The notes under the pieces are model-generated. The model had not been told where the DNA came from and made no database searches. It worked only from the letters and a program-made list of their open reading frames with translations. The position numbers and the translations under genes are program-made. This document shows, in pieces, positions 35,657 through 46,133 of a DNA stretch of 64,000 nt; position 1 is the stretch's first letter, and each line of letters opens with the position of its first letter. This stretch comes from CAVZYN01 sp963779515 (lineage in GTDB: Bacteria > Pseudomonadota > Alphaproteobacteria > Rhizobiales > Hyphomicrobiaceae), in the NCBI GenBank assembly GCA_963779515.1, contig CAVZYN010000004.1:62001-126000 (forward strand), given 5' to 3'.

Positions 35657-38590
35657 TTGTCTGCGATGGATTTGTCGAGCACGTGGACGATGTGGACGGC
35701 GTCGCGGGAGAGACCGTCGGCGATTTGATGACGGCAGCTGGTGCCGCCGGCGACGATCAGGTGATCGGTATCGGCTTGGCGCAGCGCGGGGAAGAGTGAA
35801 AGTTCGGCCATGGCTTTGGAAACGCCGATGTGAGCGGCGTCATAACCGAAGGCGCCGGCCATGCCGCAGCAGGCGCTGTCGATGGTGCGGGTTTCGACAC
35901 CGGGAATGCGGCGCAAGAGTTTTTCGGTGGCGCTGAACGCGTCAAGGGCTTTCTGATGGCAATGGCCGTGCAGATGGGCGACGCGCGCGCCGGGATTGTG
36001 AAGTGAGAGCGTGATGCGGTTGGCTGCGAGGTCGTGTTCAAGCAGTTCTTCGATGAGGAGCGCGGCGTTGGCGATGGGCTCGTGGATGGCGCGCGGGAGA
36101 AGGACCTTGAACTCGTCGCGCAGCGTCAGGAGGCACGAGGGCTCGAGGCCGGCAATGCGCGCGCCTTTGGCGACATAGGGCGCGAGGGCCGCGGCAGTGC
36201 GGCTGGCTTCGGCGCGGGCCTCGTCGACGAGGCCGCTCGCGAGGAAGGTGCGGCCGCAACAGAGGGGTCGCTTTGCGTCCGCTGCGGTGACGTGGTGCAG
36301 GCGGTAGCCGGCGGCAGCGAGAACGCGCTCGGCGGCGGCGAGATTTTCGGGTTCGAAGGTGCGATTGAAGGTGTCGCCAAACAGAATGACGTCGCGGCCA
36401 TCGCCTTTGACGTTGTCGGGGGATGGATTGGTGTGCGCTGGAGCCCAGGGCTTGCGCCATTTCGGCAGGGATCGCGCGGCGCTGAAGCCGAGGAACCGCT
36501 CGGTGAGTTTGGCGAGGCCTGGAAACGCGTCGCGCAGGTTGATGAGCGCGCGCATGTGTGACGCGTAAGGTGCGTAACGCGGCAGATAGGCGATCAGGCG
36601 CTCTTTCAGCGGCAGGCCGTGACGTGCGAAATAGTGCGATAAAACCTCGGTTTTCATGCGGGCCATGTCGACGCCGGTCGGGCATTCGCGCTTGCAGGCC
36701 TTGCAGCCGACGCAGAGATCCATCGCGGCTTTCATGTCAGGCGAGGTGAGTGCATCGGGGCCGAGCTGGCCGGAGATGGCGAGGCGCAGCGCGTTGGCGC
36801 GGCCGCGGGTGACGTGGGTTTCGTCGCGGGTGACGCGATAGGACGGGCACATGCCGCCGCCGGAGAGTTTTCGGCAGGTGCCGTTGTTGTTGCACATTTC
36901 CACGGCGGCGCCGAGGCTGCCCCACTCGGACCAATCGAGGGCGGGCGTTTTCGGCAGTGAGGTTGCGTAGTTCGGGTTGGAAGCGCATGAGAGCGCGGTC
37001 GTCCATGCGGAGCGGGCGCGCGATCTTGCCGGGGTTAAGGTGGTTGTCGGGATCGAAGGCGTCTTTCACCTCGTCGAAGGCGCGGGCGAGGCGGTCGCCG
37101 AACATCGGAGCGATGTATTCGGAACGGGATATGCCGTCGCCGTGCTCGCCGGAGTAGGAGCCCTTGAAGCTGCGGACCTCAGCCGAGACTTCTTCGGCGA
37201 TGGCGCGCATGGCGCGGACGCCGCCGGCGGTTTTCATGTCGAGGATCGGGCGCACGTGCAGGCAGCCGACGGAGGCGTGCGCGTACCAGGTGCCGCGCGT
37301 GTTGTGCTTGGCGAAGATGGCGGTGACGGCGTCGGTGTAGCCGGCGAGATGTTCGAGGGGGACTGCGCAATCCTCGATGAAGGAGACCGGTTTGGCGTCG
37401 CCTTTCATCGACATCATGATGTTGAGGCAGGCTTCGCGGACGTCCCAGATCTGGCGTTGGGTTGGCGCATCGGTGATGGCGACGACGGCATTGGGGAAGC
37501 CGTGGTCGGACATGCATTGATCGAGGCGACGGAGATCGATGTCGAGGGCGTCGCGGGTGTCGCCGGCGAATTCGACGATGAGGAGGCAGTCGGGGGTGCC
37601 GCGGGTGATCTTGGCAAGCGTCGTACGAAAAAGCGGGATGTCGGCGCCGAGGACGAGGACGTTGTTGTCGACGAGTTCGACAGCGGTGGGGGCGAGGTCG
37701 ACGAGGTGGCGGGTGGTCTCCATGGCGGCGCGGAAGCTCGGGAACTGACAGACGCCGATGACGCGATGAGCGGGGAGCGGTGAGAGTTTGAGCGTGATCG
37801 CGGTCGAGAGCGCGAGCGTGCCTTCGGAGCCGACGAGGAGGTGGGCGAGATTGCGCTCAGGCGCAATGAGCGCGTCGAGATTGTAGCCGCCGACGCGGCG
37901 TTGGACTTTTGGGAACCGGGCGTCGATCTCGGCGGCTTCGCGGGTGGCGATGGCGCGCAGGCGAGTTGCGAGGTCTTGGGCGCGGGGGGAGCCGGTGACG
38001 CCGGTGCTGGTGATGGCGCCGAACGAGAAGGCTTCGCCGTCGTGGAAGAGGGCGTCGATGGCGGTGACGTTGTCGGACATCTTGCCGAAGCGCAGGGAAC
38101 GGGCGCCGGAGGAGTTGTTGCCGGCCATGCCGCCGAAGGTGCAGCGGCTGGCGGTCGAGGGTTCGACGGGGAAGAAGAGACCGTCGGATTTGAGACGCGC
38201 GTTGAGCTGTTCGAGGACGAGGCCGGGGCGGACGGTTGCGGTTTGGGCGTCGCGGTCGTAGGCGAGGACGGCGTTGAAATGGCGGCTCATGTCGACGATC
38301 AGTCCGGCGCCGATGGGTTGGCCGTTCTGCGAGGTGCCGCCGCCGCGTGCGATGACGGGGATGCCGTGTTCGGCTGTGAGTGTCAGGATCGCCTGCAGAT
38401 CGGCGACGGATTTCGGGAAGGCGACGCCGGCCGGCATGATCTGATAGATCGAGGCGTCGGTGGCATAGCGGCCGCGCGTGAAGGCGTCGAAGCGGACCTC
38501 GCCTTCAAGTGCCGCGGCGAGGCGGCGTTCGAAGCCTGGGGAGCGCGTCAGTACCGATCGGCTGGATGTCTCGACGATCTGGTCCTGCAT
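35608..38590 (-). pseudogene. FAD-linked oxidase / Fe-S dehydrogenase (YdiJ or GlcD-GlcF-like), frameshifted
   Basis: A large D-2-hydroxyacid (lactate/2-hydroxyglutarate type) dehydrogenase fusion. The N-terminal half has the VAO-type FAD domain ('VIARGGGTSQNGQPIG', 'TFGGMAGNNSSGARSLRFG') and the FAD-oxidase C domain. The C-terminal half has the ferredoxin-like cluster 'CVGCKACKRECPTG' and two CCG domains ('CCGRTF', 'CCGMAG'). The halves are in different frames; one extra base in the run at 36974-36976 explains it, since the shifted frame reads 'KTPALDWSEWGSLGAAVEMCNNNGTCRK'. The corrected length is about 993 residues. Start MQDQIV at 38590. Confidence 0.88.
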
Positions 38591-38742
38591 TGTCGCTCGC
38601 CGCAATAGAAGTAACGGCAAAATCTGCTTGCCGAAATGAAACGCCTACTACAAAACACAAATAGAATGAAAAGTTTATCTGATGGGCGAGGAAGCAGCGT
38701 TCTGACCCGTTGCCCTCAGCCAATTGCACTCGGAGACGGAAG
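38591..38742. promoter_or_regulatory. Divergent promoter region
   Basis: An AT-rich 152-base gap (especially 38612-38680) between the divergent dehydrogenase and aminotransferase genes, presumably holding both promoters. GGAGACGGAAG serves as the aminotransferase ribosome binding site. No operator is recognised. Confidence 0.4.
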
Positions 38743-39936
38743 ATGAGTTCTCACAGTGGCCGTCACTTTTTGCAAATTCCGGGACCGTCGAATACACCGC
38801 TGCCGGTGCTGGCCGCGATCGCGAAGCCGACGATCGATCATCGTGGGCCGGACTTTCAGAAACTCGGGCTCGAGGTGCTGGCAGGGCTCAAACCAGTCTT
38901 CAAAACCAAGGAGCCCGTGGTGATTTTTCCGGCGTCTGGAACGGGCGCGTGGGAAGCAGCGCTCGTCAACACGCTGTCGCCGGGTGATCTGGTGCTGATG
39001 GTGGAGACGGGGTGGTTCGCGACGCTCTGGCACAAGATGGCGACGAAGCTCGGGATCAAGACCGAGTTCATCAAGACGGATTGGCGCGCAGGTGTGAAGG
39101 CGGGCGAGATCGAGGCGCGGTTGAGGGAAGATCGTGGGCACACGATCAAGGCGGTTGCGGTGGTCCACAACGAGACGTCGACTGGTTGCGTGACGAACGT
39201 GGCTGCGGTGCGGAAAGCGATCGATGCGGCGGGGCACCCGGCTCTGTTGCTCGTCGATGCGATTTCGTCGCTGGGATCGATCGATTGCCGGCATGACGAG
39301 TGGGGCGCCGACGTGACGGTTGCGGGGTCGCAGAAAGGGCTGATGCTGCCGCCGGGATTGTCGTTCAACGCGGTGTCGAAAAAGGCGCGTGCGGCGGCGA
39401 AAACCGCGACGTCGGTGCGCTCGTTCTGGGATTGGGAGGAGATGTTCGAGATCAACGAGAAGGGCTTCTTCCCGTATACGCCATCGACGAACCTGTTGCA
39501 GGGGCTGAAGGTCGCGCTCGGTATGCTTCAGGACGAAGGACTGGACAATGTGTTCCGCCGTCACGACCGGGCGGCGGAAGCAACGCGGCGATGCGTGCGG
39601 CATTGGGGATTTGAAACGGTCTGTCAGATGCCGGCGGACCATTCATCGGTGGTGACGGCGGTGTTTTTGCCGGCTGGTCATTCAGCGGATGCGCTCAGAG
39701 CCGAAATTCTTGCGCGTTCGAACATGTCGTTGGGCAATGGGCTTGGAATTCTCGCGGACAAGGTGTTTCGTATCGGTCACATCGGCGATTTCCACGATCT
39801 GATGGTGACGGGAACGCTATCGGGTGTCGAAATGGGGCTTGCCGCGCGGGGCATCCCGCACAAGCCTGGCGGCGTGCAAGCGGCCATGGATTATCTCAAT
39901 GGCAATTCGCGCGCCGCCACCAAGGCCGCCGAGTAG
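38743..39936 (+). CDS. Class V aminotransferase, serine-glyoxylate aminotransferase-like
   Basis: A PLP enzyme of 397 residues. The PLP lysine is Lys198 in 'GSQKGLMLPPG'; 'FPASGTGAWEAALVNTL', 'HNETSTGCVTNV' and 'LLVDAISSLGSID' are typical of the serine-glyoxylate/alanine-glyoxylate group, used in the serine cycle or glyoxylate detoxification. The C-terminus 'GLGILADKVFRIGHIGDF' also fits. The start at ATG 38743 (MSSHSGRHFLQIPGPSN) is favoured over 38710. The adjacent hydroxyacid dehydrogenase could supply or remove glyoxylate-level metabolites. Confidence 0.9.
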   Translation: MSSHSGRHFLQIPGPSNTPLPVLAAIAKPTIDHRGPDFQKLGLEVLAGLKPVFKTKEPVVIFPASGTGAWEAALVNTLSPGDLVLMVETGWFATLWHKMATKLGIKTEFIKTDWRAGVKAGEIEARLREDRGHTIKAVAVVHNETSTGCVTNVAAVRKAIDAAGHPALLLVDAISSLGSIDCRHDEWGADVTVAGSQKGLMLPPGLSFNAVSKKARAAAKTATSVRSFWDWEEMFEINEKGFFPYTPSTNLLQGLKVALGMLQDEGLDNVFRRHDRAAEATRRCVRHWGFETVCQMPADHSSVVTAVFLPAGHSADALRAEILARSNMSLGNGLGILADKVFRIGHIGDFHDLMVTGTLSGVEMGLAARGIPHKPGGVQAAMDYLNGNSRAATKAAE

Positions 39937-40173
39937 GCCCCTTTTTGAACGCTCAAATCAATCGCTTGCCGACCTTGATGTTCTGGGGCACGCTAGGTGC
40001 CGAGTTCCGCCTCTAGCGTTCTGTCCTGCCCCATCTCTCACGCACTCGATGTCTGTCAGGATTACTGCGCTCGATCGAGCACCGCGAGGTGTTCGTGCGG
40101 GACAGCGTCTTTGCGTGTTGCGCCGGGATGCCTCGCCGACGAAAAGACATGAGACAACAATAAGGAGGAAATG

Positions 40174-40662
40174 ATGCTCGAAATCGCGATGACGGTGAAT
40201 GGCCGTCAGGTCAAGGGCCATGCCGATTCGAATACGTTGCTGGTCGACTTCTTGCGCAAGAATCTCCAACTCACCGGGACGCACGTTGGTTGCGATACGT
40301 CGCAGTGCGGGGCGTGCGTGGTGCATATGAACGGTGACAGCGTGAAGTCGTGCACGACATTGGCGGTGCAGGCGCAGGGTGCGAGCGTCACGACAATCGA
40401 AGGGCTCTCGGCTGGAACGGCTTTGCATCCGGTGCAGGCGGCGTTCAAGGAAGCGCACGGATTGCAGTGCGGCTTCTGCACGCCCGGCATGGTGATGTCG
40501 ACGGCGGATCTTTTGACGAAAAATCCCAATCCAACGGAAGATGAAATCCGTTTCTGGTTGAAGGGCAACATCTGCCGCTGCACGGGCTACCACAACATCG
40601 TCAAAGCCGTGCAGATCGCGGCCAAGAACATCGCGAGTGGCGCCAAAGTGGCCGCCGAATAA
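40174..40662 (+). CDS. coxS: CO dehydrogenase/xanthine dehydrogenase-family small subunit (2x 2Fe-2S)
   Basis: The electron-transfer subunit of a Mo hydroxylase, 162 residues. The N-terminal plant-type ferredoxin domain has 'GCDTSQCGACVVHMNG' and 'SCTTLAVQ'; the C-terminal domain has 'QCGFCTPGM' and 'NICRCTGYHNIVKA'. TAAGGAGGAA precedes two adjacent ATGs; 40174 gives better spacing than 40171. The gene order S-L-M is that of form II cox clusters. A nearly identical TAAGGAGG-type leader precedes each structural gene, as in one operon. Confidence 0.93.
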   Translation: MLEIAMTVNGRQVKGHADSNTLLVDFLRKNLQLTGTHVGCDTSQCGACVVHMNGDSVKSCTTLAVQAQGASVTTIEGLSAGTALHPVQAAFKEAHGLQCGFCTPGMVMSTADLLTKNPNPTEDEIRFWLKGNICRCTGYHNIVKAVQIAAKNIASGAKVAAE

Positions 40663-40691
40663 CGCATCAGACAAGAATAAGGAGGATCGAC

Positions 40692-43074
40692 ATGACAGCT
40701 ACTGGCATCGGCGCTGCGGTGAAGCGGCGCGAGGACTTCCGATTTCTGAAGGGTATCGGCCGCTACACCGACGATATCAATCTCCCGCAACAGACGTATC
40801 TCTATATTTTGCGATCGCAGGTGGCGCACGCTAAAATCAACAAGATCGACGTGTCGCGCGCCAAAGCTGCGCCCGGCGTTGTAGCCGTGTTCACGCAAGC
40901 AGATATCGATGCATCGGGACCGGTCGGCGGCGTGCCATGCGGTTGGCTGGTCACGGGCAAAGACAACAAGCCGATGGTCGAGCCGAAGCATCCGATCCTG
41001 GCGACGGGCAAGGTGCGTCATGTCGGCGACCCAATCGTCGGGATTGTCGCGGAAACATATCAGCAGGCCAAGGACGCTGCTGAGCTGGTGACGCTCGATC
41101 TGACGGAACTGCCGGCGGTTGTCGATATGAAGGCTGCGTTGAAGGGCGGCACGCTGGTGCATGACGAGGCCGCCAACAACCAGTGCTTTGATTGGGAGTT
41201 GGGTGACATGGCCGGTGTCGAAGCTGCTTTCGCTAAAGCGGCGCACGTCACTAAGCTCGACCTGATCAATCAGCGCCTCGTCCCGAATGCGATGGAGCCG
41301 CGGGCTGCCATTGGGCATTACGAAATGGCGACGGAAGATTACACTCTCTACACGACCAGCCAGAACCCGCATGTGATCCGGCTGTTGATGGGGGCATTCG
41401 TGCTCTCGATTCCCGAGCACAAACTGCGCGTTTATGCGCCAGACGTCGGTGGCGGATTCGGTTCGAAAATCTATCACTACGCCGAAGAGGCGCTGGTGAC
41501 GTGGGGCTCGAAACAGCTTGGCCGCCCAATCAAGTGGGTTGCCGAACGCTCGGAAAGCTTCATCTCGGACGCGCACGGTCGCGATCACGTCACCCACGTC
41601 GAACTTGCGATGGACAAGGACGGCAAGTTCCTGGCGCTGAAGGCCGACACGCTCGCCAACATGGGCGCGTACCTCTCGACGTTTGCGCCGTGCGTGCCGA
41701 CGTGGCTGCATGGCACACTCTTGGCGGGGCAGTACACGACACCGGTGATCCACTGCAACGTGCGTGCTATTTTCACCAATACGGTGCCGGTCGATGCCTA
41801 TCGAGGTGCCGGCCGTCCAGAGGCGACGTATCTGCTCGAGCGCGTGATCTCGAAAGCGGCGCAGGAAATGGGCTTGGATCAAGCTGAAATCCGGCGGCGC
41901 AACTTCATCCAGCCGAACCAGTTCCCGTATCAGACGCCAGTCGCGGTCGTCTATGACACGGGTGACTATGAGGCGAGCCTCAACAAGGCGATCGAGGTTG
42001 CCGACTACAAGAATTTCGCCACACGAAAAGCTCAGTCGAAGGCGAAGGGCAAGCTGCGCGGCGTCGGCTTTGCAAGCTACATCGAAGCGTGTGGCATCGC
42101 ACCGTCGAGTCTGGTTGGTGCGCTGGGTGCGCGCGCGGGCCTCTATGAAGCGGCAACGGTGCGCGTCAACCCGACGGGCAGCGTGACGGTTTTGACTGGC
42201 TCGCACAGCCACGGCCAAGGTCACGAGACGACGTTCGCGCAGGTCGTGGCCGACAAGCTCGGGATCGACAACTCGCAGATCGAGATCGTCCACGGCGATA
42301 CGGCAAAGGTGCCGTTCGGCATGGGTACCTACGGCTCGCGATCGCTCGCAGTGGGTGGGACGGCGATCGTCAATGCGGTCGATAAGATCGTTGCCAAAGG
42401 CAAGAAAATCGCCGCGCATCTGCTTGGAAGCGGCGGAAAGCGATATAGTGTTCGAGAAGGGTAACTTCGCCGTCAAAGGTACCGACAAGAAGAAGTCGTT
42501 CGGCGAAATCGCGCTGGTGGCCTACGTTCCGCACAAGTATCCGATCGAGACGGTCGAACCCGGCCTCGAAGAGACGGCGTTCTACGATCCGAAGAACTTC
42601 ACGTATCCCGCAGGGACGTATATTTGTGAAGTGGAGATCGATCCGAGGACCGGGCACACGGAGATTGCGTCGTTCACCGCGGCGGATGACTTCGGCAACA
42701 TCGTCAATCCGATGATCGTCGAAGGTCAGGTGCATGGCGGATTGGCGCAAGGCATCGGCCAGGCGATGCTGGAGCAGGGTGTCTACGACGACAACGGTCA
42801 GCTGAAGACCGGCTCGTACATGGACTACTGCATGCCACGCGCGGACGACCTACCGTTCTTCAAGGTGACGACGACGACGACCCCGTGCACGCACAATCCA
42901 CTTGGCGTCAAAGGCTGTGGCGAGGCGGGTGCCATCGGTTCGCCACCGGCGGTGATCAATGCAATCGTCGATGCACTGAAGGAGTACGGCGTCGAGCACA
43001 TCGACATGCCGGCGACTCCCGAGAAAGTCTGGCGCGCGATCAACTCAGCGCCCATGAAAAAAGCAGCGGAATAA
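40692..43074 (+). pseudogene. coxL: CO dehydrogenase-family large (Mo) subunit, form II, frameshifted by one base
   Basis: The catalytic subunit of a Mo hydroxylase. The active-site loop AYRGAGR at residues 369-375 marks form II (form I enzymes have AYRCSFR). The first frame ends at 42464 after 'KGKKIAAHLLG'; the following frame continues 'EAAESDIVFEKGNF' and holds the catalytic Glu in 'GCGEAGAIGSPPA'. Deleting one G at 42426-42427 joins them into about 793 residues, the normal length. The product as sequenced lacks the C-terminal Mo-binding region. Form II enzymes often act on substrates other than CO, so CO oxidation should not be assumed. Confidence 0.92.
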
Positions 43075-43088
43075 GGGAGGATATATCC

Positions 43089-43880
43089 ATGTATAACTTC
43101 AACTACGTCCGCCCGGCTTCGGTCGCCGATGCCGTTAAGGCCGCGGGTGGCGCAGACGCGCGCGTTCTCGCGGGTGGCCAGACGTTGCTGCCGACGATGA
43201 AAATGCGTCTCGCCAAGGCATCGACGGTGGTCGATCTGGCCGGCATCGCAGATCTCAAAGGTGTGCATCGCAATGGCAACGCAATCGGGATCGGCGCGAT
43301 GACGACGCATGCTGAGGTAGCGCGCAATGCCGACATCAAGGCGGCACTGCCGGCGTTGGCAAAGCTTGCCGGCAACATAGGTGACGCGCAGGTGCGGCAT
43401 CGCGGCACGATCGGCGGCTCGATCGCGAACAACGATCCAGCGGCGGACTATCCGGCCGCCATGCTGGCGTTGGGCGCGACGATCGTGACCAACAAGCGCA
43501 ACATCACGGCGGACCAGTTCTTCACGGGCATGTTCTCGACGGCACTGGAACCCGGCGAGATCATCACCGGGATCGGTATCGCGGTGCCGGAGAAGGCTGG
43601 TTACGCCAAGTTCGAACAGCGTGCTTCGCGATATGCACTCGTCGGGGTGTTCGTCGTCAAGACCGCGGCGGGCGTGCGGGTTGCGGTCACGGGGGCGGGC
43701 GAACGCGGCGTGTTCCGATCCTCGGAACTGGAAGCGGCGTTGTCAGCGAACTTCTCGGCAGCAACGGCGGCGGCGACGAAAGTCACAGCCTCCGGGCTGA
43801 TGGGCGATCTGCACGGCAAGCCCGATTATCGGGCCGCGCTGATCTCGGCGATGGCGGAACAGGCGGTCGCGACGGCCTGA
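43089..43880 (+). CDS. coxM: CO dehydrogenase-family medium (FAD) subunit
   Basis: The FAD-binding subunit of the Mo hydroxylase, 263 residues. FAD motifs are 'LAGGQTLLPTMKMR' near residue 30 and 'TIGGSIANNDPAADYPA' near residue 105. GGGAGGATATATCC precedes ATG 43089. It lies 14 bases after coxL and ends before a terminator, so S-L-M form one unit. Confidence 0.93.
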   Translation: MYNFNYVRPASVADAVKAAGGADARVLAGGQTLLPTMKMRLAKASTVVDLAGIADLKGVHRNGNAIGIGAMTTHAEVARNADIKAALPALAKLAGNIGDAQVRHRGTIGGSIANNDPAADYPAAMLALGATIVTNKRNITADQFFTGMFSTALEPGEIITGIGIAVPEKAGYAKFEQRASRYALVGVFVVKTAAGVRVAVTGAGERGVFRSSELEAALSANFSAATAAATKVTASGLMGDLHGKPDYRAALISAMAEQAVATA

Positions 43881-43911
43881 GCGATGACCTGATTTCGAAG
43901 TTTCAAAAAGA

Positions 43912-43944
43912 GCCCGCACGATCCAAACGTGCGGGCTTTTCGTT
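43912..43944 (+). terminator. Rho-independent terminator after coxM
   Basis: AGCCCGCACG / CGTGCGGGCT is a 10-bp perfect stem with a 7-base loop, followed by TTTCGTT. It separates the structural genes from the accessory genes, which must have their own start or depend on readthrough. Confidence 0.88.
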
Positions 43945-43953
43945 AGGACCACC

Positions 43954-44901
43954 ATGGCAAACACGGCAGATCCGACCAACGTCACCGAGATGAAGCAGCT
44001 GTTGGAACGCGGCGGGTATCTCGCTGGCGAGCAGCTGGCGACGTCGGTGTTTCTTGCATTCTCGTTGAAGCGACCGTTGCTGCTCGAGGGCGAGGCGGGG
44101 GTCGGGAAGACGGAGATCGCCAAGGTGCTGGCGCAGCAGCTGGGGCGACCGCTGGTGCGGCTGCAGTGCTACGAGGGGCTCGGGCTCTCTGAGGCGGCCT
44201 ACGAGTGGAACTATCCTCGCCAATTGCTGCATATCCGGGCGGCGGAGGCTGCGGGCAAGGGCGCCAACGTCGCGGACATCGAGCGGGATATCTACACGGA
44301 AGCCTATCTGCTGAAGCGGCCGCTGCTGAAGGCGCTGGAGCTCTCCAAGACAGGGAAGGCGCCTGTGCTATTGATCGACGAGCTCGATCGGGCGGATGAG
44401 CCATTCGAGGCGTTCCTGCTCGAACTCTTGGCGGACTATCAGATCACGATTCCGGAACTCGGAACGATGAGCGCGGCCGCGCCGCCGATCACCATTCTGA
44501 CGTCGAACCGTACACGCGAAGTGCACGATGCGGTGCGGCGGCGCTGTTTCTACCATTGGGTGGACTTTCCGGCGGCGCAGCGGGAGATGGAGATCTTGAA
44601 ACTCAAAGTGCCGCAGGCTTCGGCCAAGCTGACGGAGCAGATCGTCGGATTTGTGCAGACCCTGCGCAGCATGGATCTCTACAAGACGCCGGGTATCGCT
44701 GAATCGATCAATTGGGCGCAGGCGCTGACGTCGCTCGATTGCGTCGCGCTCGATCCCGAGAAGGTCGACAGCACGATTGGAACTCTCCTCAAGTATCAGG
44801 ACGACATCGCGCGGATTCGCGGGAGTGAGGCGGCGCGGCTGCTGGAGCAGGTCAAGTCCAAGGCGCGCGAGGCCGAATTTTCGGCTGAGAGATCCGCATG
44901 A
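43954..44901 (+). CDS. MoxR-family AAA ATPase (CoxD-like)
   Basis: An AAA+ chaperone-like ATPase of 315 residues. Walker A is GEAGVGKTE near residue 45 and Walker B is LLIDELDRAD; 'ILTSNRTREVHDAVRRRCFYHWVDFP' is a sensor region typical of MoxR proteins. In cox clusters the CoxD homologue helps assemble the Mo/Cu active site together with the VWA protein CoxE. It overlaps the next gene by four bases (ATGA). Confidence 0.93.
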   Translation: MANTADPTNVTEMKQLLERGGYLAGEQLATSVFLAFSLKRPLLLEGEAGVGKTEIAKVLAQQLGRPLVRLQCYEGLGLSEAAYEWNYPRQLLHIRAAEAAGKGANVADIERDIYTEAYLLKRPLLKALELSKTGKAPVLLIDELDRADEPFEAFLLELLADYQITIPELGTMSAAAPPITILTSNRTREVHDAVRRRCFYHWVDFPAAQREMEILKLKVPQASAKLTEQIVGFVQTLRSMDLYKTPGIAESINWAQALTSLDCVALDPEKVDSTIGTLLKYQDDIARIRGSEAARLLEQVKSKAREAEFSAERSA

Positions 44902-46133
44902 CGACGGTGGCCGACACGCCGTTTCAATTGCCGCCAAACCTCATCGCGCACGAGGTGTCGGGCGGAAGGATCGCCGAAAACATCCTGCAGTTCGCCCGGC
45001 TGTTGCGATCAGCGGGATTGCCGGTCGGGCCGGATCGCGTGATCCTGGGGACGGAGGCTGTGATTGCGGTTGGGATCGAAAACCCGCGCGTACTCTATGC
45101 GGCGTTGCATGCGGTGTTCGTATCGCGGCCCGAGCAGCATGAGATCTTCGATCAGGCCTTCTATCTGTTTTGGAAGGACCCGGGGTATCTGCAGCAGATG
45201 CTGTCGCTGATGCTGCCGAACATGAAGGGCATGGGGGAGGAGCCGGGCGCGGAGATGAATTGGCGGCTCCGGGACTCACTGTTGCCGCAGGGACAGAACC
45301 CGCCGCGGGCGCCCAAGGAGGAGATCGAGTTCGATCTCTCGGATAGCTACAGCGCGATGGCGGTATCGCGGACCAAAGACTTCGAGCAGATGAGCGCGGA
45401 GGAGCAGCGGCGGGCGCGGGCGGCCATCGCGCGGATGACGCTGTTGATCGCGCCACTGAGGACGCGGCGGTATGTGGCGGCCGCTGGCGGCACGCGATTG
45501 GATCTCCGACGGATGCTTCGTGAAACAGCCGCCAAGGGCGGCGACCATATGCTGTTGCGGCATCGCGATCGGGCATGGCGGGCGCCACCGCTGGTGGTGC
45601 TATGCGATATTTCCGGGTCGATGGACACATATGCGCGAATGCTGCTGCACTTTCTCTATGCGCTGACGAATGCGCGCGACCGGGTGCACTGCTTTCTGTT
45701 CGGGACACAGCTCTACAACGTGACCCGGATGCTGAAAGGCAAAGATCCGGACGCGGCGATAGCAAAAGTCTCGCACAAGATTACGGATTGGTCTGGAGGA
45801 ACGCGGATCGGGGAAAGCCTCGAGACGTTCAACAAGCAGTGGGCGCGGCGGGTGCTTGGCGGGCGGGCGACGGTCCTGTTGTTCACGGATGGGCTCGATC
45901 GCGAGGGTGGCGAAGGTATTGGGCTGGCAGCACGGCGGCTTCGTGCGTCATGTCGGCGGCTCGTGTGGCTCAATCCGCTGCTGCGGTATGACGCCTACGC
46001 GCCGATCGCGGCGGGCGCGCGCGAGCTGATGCCGCATGTTTCCGAGGCACGGGCGTGCCACAATCTTGCGAGCCTGGAGGCGTTGGCCGATGTGCTGGGC
46101 GAGTCGGTGCCTGTGGTTCAGCGCAGGAAATAG
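44898..46133 (+). CDS. VWA-domain protein, CoxE-like
   Basis: A 411-residue protein with a C-terminal von Willebrand A domain. The MIDAS motif is in 'LVVLCDISGSMDTYAR' near residue 237, with 'TDWSGGTRIGESLETFN' and 'LLFTDGLDREGG' completing it. It works with MoxR-type ATPases in Mo-enzyme maturation. The N-terminal half is the usual CoxE extension. Translation is coupled to the ATPase; the 3' end overlaps coxG (convergent) by 16 bases. Confidence 0.92.
   Translation: MTTVADTPFQLPPNLIAHEVSGGRIAENILQFARLLRSAGLPVGPDRVILGTEAVIAVGIENPRVLYAALHAVFVSRPEQHEIFDQAFYLFWKDPGYLQQMLSLMLPNMKGMGEEPGAEMNWRLRDSLLPQGQNPPRAPKEEIEFDLSDSYSAMAVSRTKDFEQMSAEEQRRARAAIARMTLLIAPLRTRRYVAAAGGTRLDLRRMLRETAAKGGDHMLLRHRDRAWRAPPLVVLCDISGSMDTYARMLLHFLYALTNARDRVHCFLFGTQLYNVTRMLKGKDPDAAIAKVSHKITDWSGGTRIGESLETFNKQWARRVLGGRATVLLFTDGLDREGGEGIGLAARRLRASCRRLVWLNPLLRYDAYAPIAAGARELMPHVSEARACHNLASLEALADVLGESVPVVQRRK

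Noticed and set aside
40587..42488. Minus-strand open frame of 633 codons opposite coxL
   Set aside because: Same composition problem; coxL on the plus strand has clear active-site motifs.
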